From the NCBI RefSeq assembly GCF_000315625.1, contig NW_005434614.1:96412-160411 (forward strand): DNA of 64,000 nucleotides, read 5' to 3'. Position numbers and translations under genes: made by a program. The notes below the pieces were generated by a model. The model ran no database searches. It was not told the DNA's origin and saw only the letters and a program-made list of their open reading frames with translations. This document shows positions 1 to 11,382 of this stretch, in pieces. Source of the stretch: Guillardia theta CCMP2712 (taxonomy: Eukaryota > Cryptophyceae > Pyrenomonadales > Geminigeraceae). The first letter of the stretch is position 1, and each line of letters opens with the position of its first letter.

Positions 1-3000
1 CAGCAAAGTAGCCGCATGCTGGGTTAGTGCATGAGGGAGGATGTGAGAGACAAGCAGAGAAACGATCTGTGAAGGCCAAGGGGGATGGGACGTTCGTTGA
101 GGGTGGAGGGAGGAGGTAGGGGGCAAGAAGAAGTTTTTTCACCTGATAGAGGTGGAAGATGTTCACTGAAAGTTCTTCGATGGTCGAGAAGTCCATGAGA
201 CTTCTTACTAGCGGGTCGAGCGGCCCCTCAGATTGCGCCATTGTGATCATGCCGAGCTGTATGCGAGTCAAACCATCTTGAGGAGGAGGAGGAGGAGGAA
301 GAAGAGCAGGAGCAGGAGCAGGAGCAGGGGAAGGAGAGGAGGAGGCGCAGAAGGAGGGGCAGGAGGAGGGGAGCAGGAGCAGGAGGGGGAGCAGGAGGAG
401 GAGGAGGAAGAAGAAGGTTTTGAGGTGATAGAGCTTAGGATGGAAACAAAGCAAGCAAGCAATGGAGGAACGAAGACAATAAAAAGAGAAGGCTGATGGA
501 CAACAGGAAGACGAGTGAGATCGAGCAGGAGAAGGAGAAGGAGGGGGAGAAGGGAGAAGAAGTAGGAGGGGAACAGGAAGGAGGAGAAGGTGAAGGTGGA
601 GGGGAAGAAGAAGCAAGTGGAGGAGGAGGAGAGGGAGAAGGGGAAGGAGATCAACAAGAAGGAGAAGCTGTCGCTCACATTCTTTCTCTCTTCTTCCTCC
701 CTCTTCTTGTTCTTCTCTCGCTCGACCGTCGATATGAACTCATCCAAAAGCACCGCCACGACAATATTCATCAGCACCTAAAAGAGATTGAGAACCCGAT
801 CATGCAAACTTATTCAACTCCTCCTCCTCCTCGTCCTCGTCCTCGTCCTCATCCTCCTCCTCGTCCTCGTCCTCGTCCTCGTCCTCCTCGTCCTCCTCGT
901 CCTCCTCCTCAACCCTCACCCCCTCGATGCCCATGACTCACCACATTGACTATGAGCATGTAGCAAACGAAGAAGATGCCAACCTGCCATGTCTCATCAT
1001 ACGAAGAGAAAGCAAAAGAGCTGCGAGGCGGAGAGAAGAGGAGGAGAATGGCAGATGGAAAAAGAGAAAGAGACGGGGAGGGAGAAACAGAGAAGGGAGA
1101 AGGATGCAAGAGAAAGTAGGGGGGAAGAGGGAAAGGAGGGGAAGCAAATAAAATAGGAGAAGATCGGAGGAATGGAGGGAGGAAGGAAGAGGGAGGGAGG
1201 GAGGGAGGGAGGGAGGGAGGGGGGGAGGGAGGGAGGGGGGGAGGGAGGGAGGGAGGGATGGAGGGAGGGAGGGAGGGAGGGAGTCCCACCCAGGCATTTC
1301 TTCTATGATTTTCGGTGTAGAGGGAACGGGTGACGGCAGAGGCCCAGGAGTCTCCCGTGGCCATTTGAAAGAGGGTGAAGAGAGACTTGAAGAAGGAGCC
1401 GAAGAACTCCTCGTTCAAGTCCCCGAAGAAGTCCGTCGCCATGATGGCGAAGATGGCGGCAACGAGCAGAAGGATGCAGAAGGCGTTGATGACGGGGATG
1501 ACTGTAGAAAGAAGGTGAGAAAGAGGAGCAGGAGCAGGAGGCAGGGAGGGAGGAGTGAGGAGAACGAGGAAGGAGGAGGGAGGAGGTAGGAGTAAGGGAG
1601 GAGGGAAGAATGAGGGAAAGGAGAGGCGAGAGGGAGGAGGATGGGAGAGGAAAAGGGGAGGGAGAATTTATGTGTTGCGCAGGAGCAGGTATTGACCTGA
1701 ACGCGACAAGGCATTGATGAGGACGCGGAAGGAATTGAGCATCCTAGCGGACTTGTCAGGAGAGTTGACCCATGGCTGCGAGGGTGAAGGAGAAGGAGAG
1801 AAGAAAACCTGAAGATTCGAATCATCTTGAAGATTCGGATCAATCGCAGCGAGTTGATGGCTGGGAGACTTTGTACGACCTCCGACAAGAGTGTGATGAC
1901 CACAACGACGAAGTCTGCCAAACATTGAATATCTCATCCTCATCCTCATCCTCATCCTCATCCTCATCACCATCTCTTATCGTGAGTCACCCCTCTGAAC
2001 TCTCCAAAGATTCCAGCTGCCTCATCTCATCTCATCTCATCTCATCTCATCTCATCTCATCTCATCTCATCTCATCTCATCTCATCTCATCTCATCTCAT
2101 CCCATCTCATCCCATCTCATCTCATCTCATCTCACCTAGATCGTTCCAACCGTCCTTGACAAACGGCCAAAACCAGTTGCTCAACAGGTTCATACACAGC
2201 TCCTGCACTCTCCCAGTCAACCACCAACGCCCCAGCTCCCTCCCAGCTCCAGCTCACCACAGTGAAGATGACAAGATACGTGGTCTCCAGGCCGTTGAAA
2301 AACTTCCCGGTCGGCGAGTTGGGGTCGACCTTAGTTTCAGCTGATATGATTGCTGTGATGAAGGAGGCTAGGATGACGAGGGAGAAGAAGATCTGGAGAG
2401 GAAGGCTCGAGAAGACTTCCTTGGTCTTCCGCTGCACCCGCTGAAATCTTGTCTCCGACTGCCTCGTCTTCATCCTCACATACGTCTTGGTCCCTTGCTG
2501 GATCGCAGTGATCTGCCAGGCTGTGAGCAGAGCGAGAAGAGCGGAGGACGAGGACAAACGGAGGGAGAGAGGGAACAAGAGAAGGGGAGGGAGGTGTCAA
2601 ATTTGCTCACCCATCTCATGCTCTCCTCAAGGCTGCTCGCAAGAAACACCGTCGACCTCCCTGAGTTGTGTCCTCCAGGGGCCGTAATAATCACGAAGAT
2701 TCCACTTTCACCGTCCTCCTGCCGTCCTCGTCAGGCTGGGAGCTTGCAACGGGACAAGCTCACGTCCTCCATCTTGAACGTAGAGGCTCGCCTTAGGCTG
2801 CCTCGTGTGGACGGGTTTTGCTTCAGACTCTCCACCTTGATCTCGTCCGCGGGCTGCTTGCTTTGCACGACATCGAGGATTTCATCCAGGGGAATGTAGT
2901 CGATGACGTTGGCACTCCCGGGCCTCCCAATCATCAACTTGCTGCTGGACAGAACAACCTTCCTCGACTGCCAGGTGTCGCCGAGGGAGCTGCGGGACTT

Positions 3001-3188
3001 TCAGCATGGCGCAAGTTGCACGTCAACTCGGCGTACCTCATAACCTGCCGCTGTAACTCCCCGACCATGATCACGTCCTCGTCGCTGGGAAACATCTCGA
3101 CATCGTACACCTCAGCCTCCTTCGCACGACGCCGGCCTCTCCTCGTCCCTATATACGCAGCAGCCATTCTCCTCCCAGTTGATTTCAC
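1..3188 (-). CDS. Single-domain voltage-gated cation channel with N-terminal PH-like domain (partial, 3' end off the left edge)
   Basis: Exons read right to left. Near the start (3188) is a PH-like region: W-x2-RKVVL and VIDYIPLDEILDVV at about 3000-2850, then APGGHNSGR...VFLAS at about 2690-2620. The channel follows. S1-S2 are at about 2450-2250, NWFWPFVKDGWNDL at about 2200-2145 and S3 at about 1920-1870. The S4 sensor LRLIRIFKMIRIFR, with basic residues at regular spacing, is at 1801-1860. S5 (VIPVINAFCILLLVAAIF) is at about 1500-1440, the pore with filter MATGDSW at about 1400-1340, and S6 (FFVCYMLIVNVV, then LMNIVVAVLLDEF) at about 1000-935 and 790-700. A further exon (EELSVNIFHLYQ) lies at about 142-250, and another possible one at 1-68. 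One six-segment unit, a T-x-D-x-W filter and VVAVLLDEF after S6 fit the Na+/Ca2+ family of single-domain (EukCat/NaChBac-like) channels in the plasma or flagellar membrane. Ion selectivity is inferred. Introns are highly repetitive. Confidence 0.82.
1190..1283. repeat. (GGGA)n microsatellite in a channel intron
   Basis: Nearly pure GGGA repeats on the plus strand (CCCT on the coding strand), lying between the pore exon and the first S6 exon of the channel gene. Confidence 0.95.
1932..2135. repeat. CTCATC and CTCAT tandem repeats in a channel intron
   Basis: A CTCATC hexanucleotide run (about 1932-1970) is followed by a pure CTCAT pentanucleotide array (2021-2135) with a few CCCAT variants. 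Both lie in the intron between the S2/linker exons and the S3-S4 exon of the minus-strand channel. Confidence 0.95.
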
Positions 3189-4814
3189 GCAGCACTCTGT
3201 TCTCGCTTTAGTTCAGTTTCTTCATGGACACTGCCGATCTGCCCGCACTTGGCAACACTGTAAGACGAAACAACCATCAATGAATGCACAATGCGAGAAG
3301 AGAAAATTAATCTATATCTTGCGGTTCTAGCGCCCATGAATATCGATATGTTCGAAGACTCTTTCTCGTCATTGTATTCTATTACTCCATCTATGATCAA
3401 CTCATACGTGTGATATCATTGGCCATACAGCAGTAAGCACAGCAGGGGATCGAGGGAGAGGAAAAACATCTAAAGTTGAAATAAAGGAAAATCGATCGAG
3501 GTGCAATGGCGCTTCATCTCAAATCAGACAACTCCAACATGCTGACAAAAAGCGTCACGGAGTCCGTGAATTGACTGGAACTTCACATTCATCCTGCCCA
3601 TGAACAACTCTGGAGACAGAAACCTGATGAGCAGAAGGTGAGGGAACAGAGGACTATCATGAGGGAGGATTCTGCGCGACATGCGGTGGTGCCGCGTCAA
3701 TCGATGCCCTCCTTGTAAAGTGCATTTCATGCACACTCATCGAACGATACTTGATACCACCCCACCCCCTAGACCTTCCACCTCCCCGTTCTGTGACACC
3801 ATCTCCCTACTCAGAACCTACCCCACCCTCCAATTCTCTATCTCATAACCCCTACTTTGAACACACCCTGTGACTACCCCACCCTACCTCCTCCGTCAAA
3901 CAGTACCCCACCCCCCATTCTCAAAAAGTTATCTTCTCACTTTACGTGTATACCCTGTACGACCAACCCCGGCAAGATGTCACTAGTACCGGTGTCATCA
4001 GGGGCAAATCAGGGGGTCCTGTCGGATCCTCAGTCAACAATTTACTCTCTGGGAAGTTAACAGGTAGTGACCCCTTGGGCAAAAGTGGAGTGAAAACATG
4101 TGGAAATTGGGGGTGGTCGAACATGAACCGAACAGTTGAACGGAGGGGGGTCCATCGGTTGGTACGGTGGCCCCCCCCCGGCAAGTTCAGTACTGGCTGC
4201 TGTATCTTTTGTTTACTCAAAGTTAAGTTAAAAATCAGTGTGGCTGCTGAGTGCTCCGAGCGGCTCAGGGCCCGGGGACTCGGAGGCTCAGGCTCGTACT
4301 CAGTTTGCGCGTCACAGTGACGACTCCGGCGGCCTGGCGGCCCGCCGGGCGCCGGACAGACCAGACTGGCCGGGGCACCGAGCGTGATCGTGTCGAACAG
4401 TGACTCATCAGGCCCGGCCTCTGCTCGCCGTACCGGCGTGACAAAGTCACTGGCATCAGTGGGCACAGTGGGCACTGCCCGGCCGCAGGCTCAGCTGCAC
4501 CGGGCCGGCGCGCCGGGATTGGTTAGCTGTGAAGGTTAGGAGTTGCTAGCTACGAAGTTTCCACTGGGCGCATGTCCGTATCAGATGCCGCAAGGCGGAG
4601 GAGAGGGCGAGGAAGAAGAAGAGAGGAGGGAGGAGGGAGGAGGAGGGAAGTAAGTAAGTAAGAAGAAAGTTTCGGATGCAAACTCTTCGTAAGACGAAGA
4701 AATTCCCACAAGACCACAGCACAAACCACATGTCTAGCGACCGAGACACGCGGAATGATCAAGGAAGTCGTGAGGATCCAGAGGCAGAGCTGAGATGAAA
4801 CGGTTTCATCTCTT
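3189..4814. other. Intergenic: TACCCCACCC tract plus GC-rich island
   Basis: No gene is recognised here. 3750-3930 is dominated by TACCCCACCC-like words every 25-40 bp. 4137-4520 is a GC-rich island rich in CCGGG, CACTG and GACTC words. At 4212-4239 it carries the 28-bp core beginning TTTACTCAAAGTTAAGTTAA that recurs near 12.8 and 17.0 kb. 4590-4660 is purine-rich GAGGA sequence. The space is head-to-head between the minus-strand channel and the plus-strand RCC1 gene, so both promoters should lie here, but none is recognisable. Confidence 0.6.
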
Positions 4815-7500
4815 GTGCACGACAGGGTTGCTGAGGTACCGCCGTCCAGTACCCCGCATCTCAATGTGTTATGCTTTGACACGATTACCAGGTGCAACTC
4901 TACATGGAGTCTGTTTCCCTTCTTTGTGATCGTCCTCAGCAACATCGATTGCTTTGACGTTCAATCTGACCATCCTGCATGGTTGCACGCTCCAGTAGCT
5001 GCCCATGGATTGTTGTCTTTGAGAGCGCAACGGCTAAGAGGAGGGTCGGGTCAGCCCGGCAGACGATACTTCGGGCACATAGACGAGCTGAATGATGGCA
5101 AAGATGCGCAGGAGCTGTCAGAGCATGAGGAAGAGGAATCGTCAGGATTCAAAGAGGCGTTGGAGTACTGGAAGAAGTCCGACCTTCGGGTCATGGCCTG
5201 GGGGATAGGGATCGAAGGGAGGATGGGGGATGGGACCCATCGGGACAGCTACAGGCCGAGGTGCACGCTGGTCAATGGGAGTGTGCTGCAGGTGATGCGA
5301 TACCTTGCCCTCCCTGTCTTCAACCGCTGTGAGCTCAACTCGGACCCGCAGGTTTCTGCAGGAGACTTTCACTCGTTGGCGTTGAAGAAGGACGGCAGTG
5401 TAGTGTCCTGGTACGTCCTAGCACGATGGGGATGAAGCATCTCTTGATGACGCTGTTGATGGTAGGGGGAGCAACTTGCAAGGGCAGCTGGGGGACGCAA
5501 CTTTCAACTACAGCGCTGTGCCTCGTGAAGTATGGAGACGAGCTTCCCCACCTACGAAGTTGACTGAGTAGACTGAGGTGGTGGTGGCAGGTTGTGGGAC
5601 TGGATTCCTCCATCGTGATGGTGGCAGGCGGAGGAGCTCACTCTCTCGCACTCTCTTGTGATGGGTGTGTCTACGCGTGGGGAGCCAACACGTCAGGACA
5701 GGCGAGCGAGATGCTTTCTCGGCTGAGTGTGACGACCTTCGGCCCAGGTGGGACAAACGATCTTTGGCGAGAATGTCAAGGGAGGAAGAGGACGTCAAGG
5801 AGGAGCTGTTGAGGCAGAGCTCAGTGTCGAGGACGCCTTCACGATAAGATATGCGCCCAGCGACGAGGTTCGAGAACTGAGCGACATGGCGGTGAAATGG
5901 TCAATGTGACGTCTGTTCACAGATACCTGTCCCCGTGATCCCGAAGCTGCTCTCAGAAGGAGTCATGCAGGTTGCAGCAGGTAACCGACACTCCCTCGCA
6001 CTCATGGCAGACGGGCGAGTCTTCGCATGGGGCCAGAACGTCTTCGGGCAGCTGGGGATCGGAAAGAACTTCACTCGTCCGGAAGGGATGGTGGAGCAGG
6101 ACGAGGAAAATCCGACGGGAGTGAAGTGGCGCCCCTACATCTTCGAGAGTCTGCCGATGCGAGTCCGATTCCCTCGGAATCTCCGAGCGCCGGTAGAGGA
6201 GGAGTGGAGTAGAGGAGCCAAGAGGATAAGGAGGACGCGGGGGAGTGGGGGTGGACTTGGAGGAAGAGCACGGCGGGTGGAGGAGGGAGGTAGTGATGGG
6301 TGAGAGGAGATAGAGAGGACGACTTCACTACCTCCTTCCTGGCTCATAACTTGTTCTTGGACCTCCAAGGTGATCTCGGTAGCAGCTGGAGGGTCGCACT
6401 CTCTCGCTCTGCTGCAGGATGGGACGGTACGAAGACCCCAGCTGACCTCGATCAGGGGACGGGGATTGACGATTGAGGGACAGGTCATGTCCTGGGGAAG
6501 CAACGACCATGGGCAGCTTGGAAACGGCAAGTTCACGGCCCTGCTGGGGATGGGAGAGTGGCACGACGCCCTTATCCCCACAGAGAGTCTGGTGAGGGAG
6601 GAGGTGGTGGATGTGTGTGCTGGGTACCAGCACTCCCTGGCGCTTCTCAAGGATGGGAGAGTGATGGCGTGGGGATCCAACGAGGTGAAACATGCTGAAT
6701 TCTGTTGAGCCTGTCTACTCTCCCCTGCCTTCCCCCTCTCCTCCAGCTGCTGCTCTCCGACTCGCTCTCCATCCCTCCTTCCTCCCTCTCCTCCATCCTA
6801 ACCCTGATCTCTCCTTCCTCCCTCTCCTCCATCCTAACCCTGATCTCTCCTTCACATCCTCAGGCGGGGCAGCTGGGTGTGGACGACGAGCACGAGGTCC
6901 TGTCCTCTTCGTCCCTTTCTCCTTGTGATTTAGAGGCAGGACATCTGGATGCACTGCAACGGAGTCACTTTCAGCCCTCGCCCGGTCCTCGTCCAAGGGC
7001 TTCCGGCCCGCGTTGTGCAGGTGGCCGCGGGTTTCGCTTCCTCCTTGGCGGTGCTGGAGGATGGGAGGGTGTTCTCGTGGGGAGCCAACTACGACGGTCA
7101 ACTGGGGAACGGGAGCAGGTCAGAGCAGCCGAGGTTTCCCCTCAAGATCCCCTCCATCCCGAAAGGACAAGTCACCGACTTCCAGCCTCTCACCGCAACC
7201 AACAGCATCAAGATACCAGGCTCATCTCGTCCTCAGCCCGTGCTGGACATTTTCCATCCCCCAGAGGAAATTCCTCCCCCCAGCCGGTTGGTGGTACGGG
7301 CAGACGCCGGCAGCAGCCATTGCGTCGCGCTGGTACCGGCAGAGCTCCTGTCGGCCCTGGGAGACAAGGCGGGGAGAGGTCCCGAGGAGTATGACTGGGA
7401 CGAGGCGATGCGGTTGGAGGAGACTTTACTGGACATGTATGACTCCTTTCCGGACAACTGGATCAACGCCTCCGAGCTCAAGAAACGGTGGGGTAAACGC
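4815..7500 (+). CDS. RCC1-repeat (beta-propeller) protein, N-terminal part of a multi-exon gene
   Basis: Successive exons carry RCC1 blade signatures: [16 protein letters not shown] (about 5190), [20 protein letters not shown] (5353-5412, after an intron ending in CAG), [20 protein letters not shown] (about 5620), [20 protein letters not shown] with [11 protein letters not shown] (about 5960-6060), [20 protein letters not shown] (about 6370), [20 protein letters not shown] (about 6605) and [20 protein letters not shown] with [11 protein letters not shown] (about 7010-7110). The region ends in acidic sequence ([20 protein letters not shown]). RCC1 propellers act in protein binding or as guanine-nucleotide exchange factors; the role here cannot be inferred. 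The start at 4815 is the first Met of the open frame, but an upstream exon is possible. Splicing probably continues into the next region. Confidence 0.8.
6783..6856. repeat. 34-35 bp tandem duplication in an RCC1-gene intron
   Basis: The block CCCTCTCCTCCATCCTAACC plus CTGATCTCTCCTTC occurs twice in tandem inside the intron between two RCC1-blade exons. Confidence 0.85.
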
Positions 7501-7689
7501 TCCTGCTGCCCTTCCCACCTCCCCGTCCCCTCCCGCCCCCAATTGCGTATTCCTCTCCTCCTGATGCTTCTTTGCCTTGCCCTTGCGTCACCTCTCCTTC
7601 TTGTGCTTGCCTCTGGGTACTCTACCTCATCTTCCCTCTAGCTCCTCCTGTCCCCTCTCTGCTCAGGCGTATTCTTGCTTCCTTCCCCC

Positions 7690-10600
7690 CCGTCACTGTG
7701 CCCCAGATTCCCAAAGTTCGACTTCGAGCCGGGCGAGCTCAGACCTGCAGATCATATCGACTGCTTCGAGACCATCCGATGGGGGCCCGAGAAAACTGCG
7801 GGAGACTGGCGGGTGAGCGAGAAGAGATGGAGACGGGCAGGGGCAGGAGCAGAGGCTGAGTAGAGAAAAGGGGCTGCGTAGGCGCAGGGGCAGGGAGAGG
7901 AGGAGGAGGAGGAGCAGTAGCAGCAAGAGTTTTGTTGTTGACTTTACACCTGACGCATCCGCAGATTGAAATTCTTCCAAATCTTGACATTGTCGAAGAG
8001 GAAGACTCAACCGAACCCAACATCACCTACACAAGTAAGTAGCTTCTGCCAAGCTTTGAAGTGAGGCAGCAGGAGGCAAGAGGAAGTGAAGTGAAGATGT
8101 AGATGAGAAGGATAGAGGAAAAGGAGCGAGAACGAGATGGAGGAGGAGAGAATGGAAAGGAGGCGGCTGAGAGAGGCAAAGTTACCCTCTAACAAGAATC
8201 CCAGCTTTCAAATGGAAGAACATCACGAAGGAGGAGGCGGAGAGAGCTCGCATGAAATTTCCCCAACAATATCGACTGGGCTACGGCACCTCTGCTCCTC
8301 CTCCTGAGATGGTACAGGAGTTCCTCGATGCGGCGAGGGCCGCGTGCGACCGGCGGCAGCAATCGACGTTGACAGGAGGGTCCAAGGAGTACAAGGAGCT
8401 GCAAGACGAAATCCGCGGCCTGATCCTCAAGTTGTGCCGGGACTACTGGAGGCGAGCGGCAAACAACGCGGCGGAAGACTTCGAGATGGACCTCGGAGAA
8501 GGGAAGTTCGAGGAGGCGAGGCAGTGGGCAAGGGAGGAGAGAGATGCATGGAGGAAGCTGGCCATATGGGAGGATAGGAGCGTTGAGAAGTGGGGGGAGT
8601 GGGAGCAATTCAGGATGTTCCAGGATGCTGAGGATGAGCCGGGAAGAGCGTGCGAGGCAAAGTTGAAGCGGGTGGATCAGTCAAAGGAGGAGCTCAAGAT
8701 CCAGGAGGAGGAGGAGGAGGCCAAGAAGCTGGAAGAGCAGGAAAAGGCTTCAAAGCATTTTTGTCTTCGGTGAGGACGAAAGATCTCGACGGCTGCGCAC
8801 TGACTGCAAGGAAGCATTGAAGGCGACAAGTTGAAGATCAACTTGCCCAAGTACAAACCCACAGACCCCATCCTCCGCAAATCCATTAGGTACGCAACCG
8901 CTCTCCACTTCCTCCCTCGCTCCCCTGCTTCTTCCTTCCTCCCCCCCCCCTCCTCCTCCCTCCTGCTCGGCCCATTGACTGTCTGAGAGCAGCGGGAACC
9001 CGCTGGGCACGACGACGGTGAAACTGCTCGAGGCAAACATGATGCTGAACGATTGCGTGTAGATGTATGTCCCTGCAGGATCCTCGTGCGAGTGGTTCAT
9101 AAGGAGAGTGAGGCGGGTGATACAGGACGAGGGCGCGAAGGTGTTCTTGAACGGCAGGCTCCTCCTTCCCGACAACGAAGACTTCAAGTACATCACCGAG
9201 ATGAGGTACGAGAGGGAGCTCGACCGGCCGCACTTCGACGAGCCGGGGCCCTTCAACTTCACCATCCTCAGCCTCAAGTGGTTGAGGAGGATGGGCGTAA
9301 TGGGGGACGGGGTATCCCGCTCGCAGGACGTCTGGGTCGACTGCATCGAGCCCTGCCATGCTCACTTCGAAGGAGGGTCACTGGTGCAGCTTCACGGGTA
9401 CAACTTCGACAATGAGAGCGTCTGGCATGTTCTCCTGGGCTCCATCGAAGAGGCAAGTCCACCGTTTGCTCGCTTCCTCTTTACTGTTCGTTTCCTGCCC
9501 AGATCGCCTCCTCCTCCGGCCGACCGCAAACCTTCCAGGTCCCCCCCCCTGCGTCCTCCCAGCCTCTCTCCTCATCCTCCTCCAGAGACTTTGTTTTGCT
9601 ACCTCCAAGACCCTAGTGTGGAGGACGGAAGCCCACCAAGAGGCAAGCAGGACCCCTCCCTCGCTCCCTTCTCACCTCAACCCAGGGGTGGGTCGATGTG
9701 CAAGTGTTCAGGAACGGGAAGAGAGTAGCATACATAGAGCAAGGTTGGGAGGACAAGAGTCTCTCTGCTCGCACGTGAACTCAGTGCGCAGGCCTTGAGT
9801 TCATCGACCAGGATGACGTCAACAAGTACTCCCTTCCCATCCCCGTCCGGTCCTATCACCCAGCAGCATGGGGACCGAATGAGTCACACTGGTCGCAGGT
9901 ACCTCGGATCCTCCCTCGACCTTCGCGCTCGTCTGGTGCTGGAGGCCAGGGCTGAAGTGCTCAACTTCGTGGTCAAGTCCGTCCTCGACTCCCCTGCCAA
10001 CCCACCCACGGCTGACTGCCTGTAGCTACCGGTACTGCATGCTCACGATGGGCAAGGAGGAGTACAAGCGATCCATCTCCTCTCGGTCTTGTTGGTCGTC
10101 TTGCCGTGCCCCCTGTGCTGATCGACTTGCTCAGCCTCTGGGAGCTCCTCTACGTCGACCCTAGCTGCAAGGATAGCTGGGCCTTTGTTGGCAGGTTGTG
10201 CAGGTTGATCTTGGGCGACGAGGCCCTTGCGCAGAGGCAAGGAGGAGCTCTGAAGGTGTTCGCTCCTTACCCGATCACGCAGGGCGGAAGAAGAGTGCGG
10301 AGTAGACTTCCATCTTCCTCCGGACCTGGATCCGGACAAGATCAAGCTGAGCGACTTTGAAGACATCGTGAAGGTCAGAGCCCCCAGCTCGCTTCCTGCT
10401 CCCCTCTAGCTCACTCGCTCTCCTTCAGGAGTTCTTGTGCTGCCTGCCAGAAGAGATGGCGGACAAGATTCACGTCAAGAACATGGTAAATAGCGCAAAG
10501 GCTCTTTCTCGCACTCACAACAAGGTTCAGCCCCACCCCATGTTCCCAAAGGACAACAAGACATCCAGGTGACACCACGCATCTGATGTGTTCCTCTCCT

Positions 10601-10824
10601 GACGAGGAGGCTGTGACGGTCAGGAGGGACACAGAGCAGAAGCGCACAGAAGCCGAGGAGGAGAGTGAAGATGAAGAAGATTCTGATGATTCGTAAGCTT
10701 TTCAACTACCCTCCCATCGCTGACAATTCCTCGCAAGCTTGAAAGATCACTGGGACTTCGAGCATAACTTGCCTCTCCCACAGCTGCCGTTCGAGGACGA
10801 GCCAGAGTCGGTGACTTCAGATTG
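7690..10824 (+). CDS. Charged coiled-coil plus IPT/TIG-like region, probable continuation of the RCC1 gene
   Basis: An open multi-exon region follows the RCC1 blades on the same strand. Recognisable exons are FPKFDFEPGELRPADHIDCF (about 7708), a highly charged helical segment at 8190-8760 (NITKEEAERARMKFPQQYRL to EEEEEAKKLEEQEKA), and 9063-9450 with a beta-rich segment (VWVDCIEPCHAHFEGGSLVQ, then LHGYNFDNESVWHVLLG) that resembles an IPT/TIG immunoglobulin-like fold (proline, GG, G-x-NF, LG). A 10090-10380 exon follows (VLIDLLSLWELLYVDPSCKD; LPPDLDPDKIKLSDFEDIVK). A final acidic exon pair ends VTSD-stop at 10822-10824. There is no clear Met after a promoter-like gap, so I favour one gene with the RCC1 part, but two adjacent genes cannot be excluded. 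Function unknown; RCC1 plus IPT suggests a binding scaffold. Confidence 0.6.
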
Positions 10825-10962
10825 AAGCAGCACTCTGAAGAATAATGAAATGTACGGGAGAGGGAAGATGTCAGGGAATGTGAGGAAAAACAAAAATGCA
10901 GTACAAACAATCATTCATTATTTAGCTTAGTTTACATCTACTTCTCACAAGTTAAAATCAAA

Positions 10963-11382
10963 TCACTTCTCCGGAGACCAGTTCGCTTGGATGTACTTGT
11001 CGAACTCCTCGCAGTTCTCGTCATCGCTGGAGTCTTGCATAACAAGGGATGCTAGCCTGTTCTTGAGCGCGTTCATCTCCAGGGTGTTCTTGGAGACCGG
11101 GCGCACAGCCTTCAACCCGATCGATCCTCGGTTCTTGGTGCTCCGAAGCATAGGCGCAGAGGAGTCCTTGAGCGCCTGGTTGGTGCCATCGCCCTTGAAG
11201 CCTCCAGCCTCGCTCCCGTCCGAGGATCTGAAGTCCTTGCTAGAATCGGCTGAAGCCCCTTGGAACTGCTCTTCTTGGATGGCTTCCTCAAAGAACAGCG
11301 CGAGGTTCTGCTTCGAAGAGACAGGAGAAATGCATGGAGAAGCCCCAAAGAAATCATCGAAAACATTCTTTGTTGCGGACAT
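10963..11382 (-). CDS. Small acidic/serine-rich hypothetical protein, 139 aa
   Basis: Intact single-exon reading frame from MSATKNVFDDFFGASP to a stop after YIQANWSPEK. The middle is rich in Ser, Lys and Gly (SADSSKDFRSSDGSEAGG). The C-terminal third has a possible helix (NTLEMNALKNRLASLVM) and an acidic stretch (SSDDENCEEFDKYI). There is no signal peptide or membrane segment. The stop lies 138 bp from the end of the convergent IPT-like gene. I do not recognise the family. The ordered codon usage and clean Met-to-stop frame between intergenic blocks make it a likely real gene, possibly a short regulatory protein of intrinsically disordered type. Confidence 0.65.
   Translation of the reverse strand: MSATKNVFDDFFGASPCISPVSSKQNLALFFEEAIQEEQFQGASADSSKDFRSSDGSEAGGFKGDGTNQALKDSSAPMLRSTKNRGSIGLKAVRPVSKNTLEMNALKNRLASLVMQDSSDDENCEEFDKYIQANWSPEK

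Noticed and set aside
233-936. Arg/Glu- or Pro/Arg-rich plus-strand frames
   Set aside because: Translations of GGA/GCAGGA and CCTCGT repeats in introns of the minus-strand channel gene.
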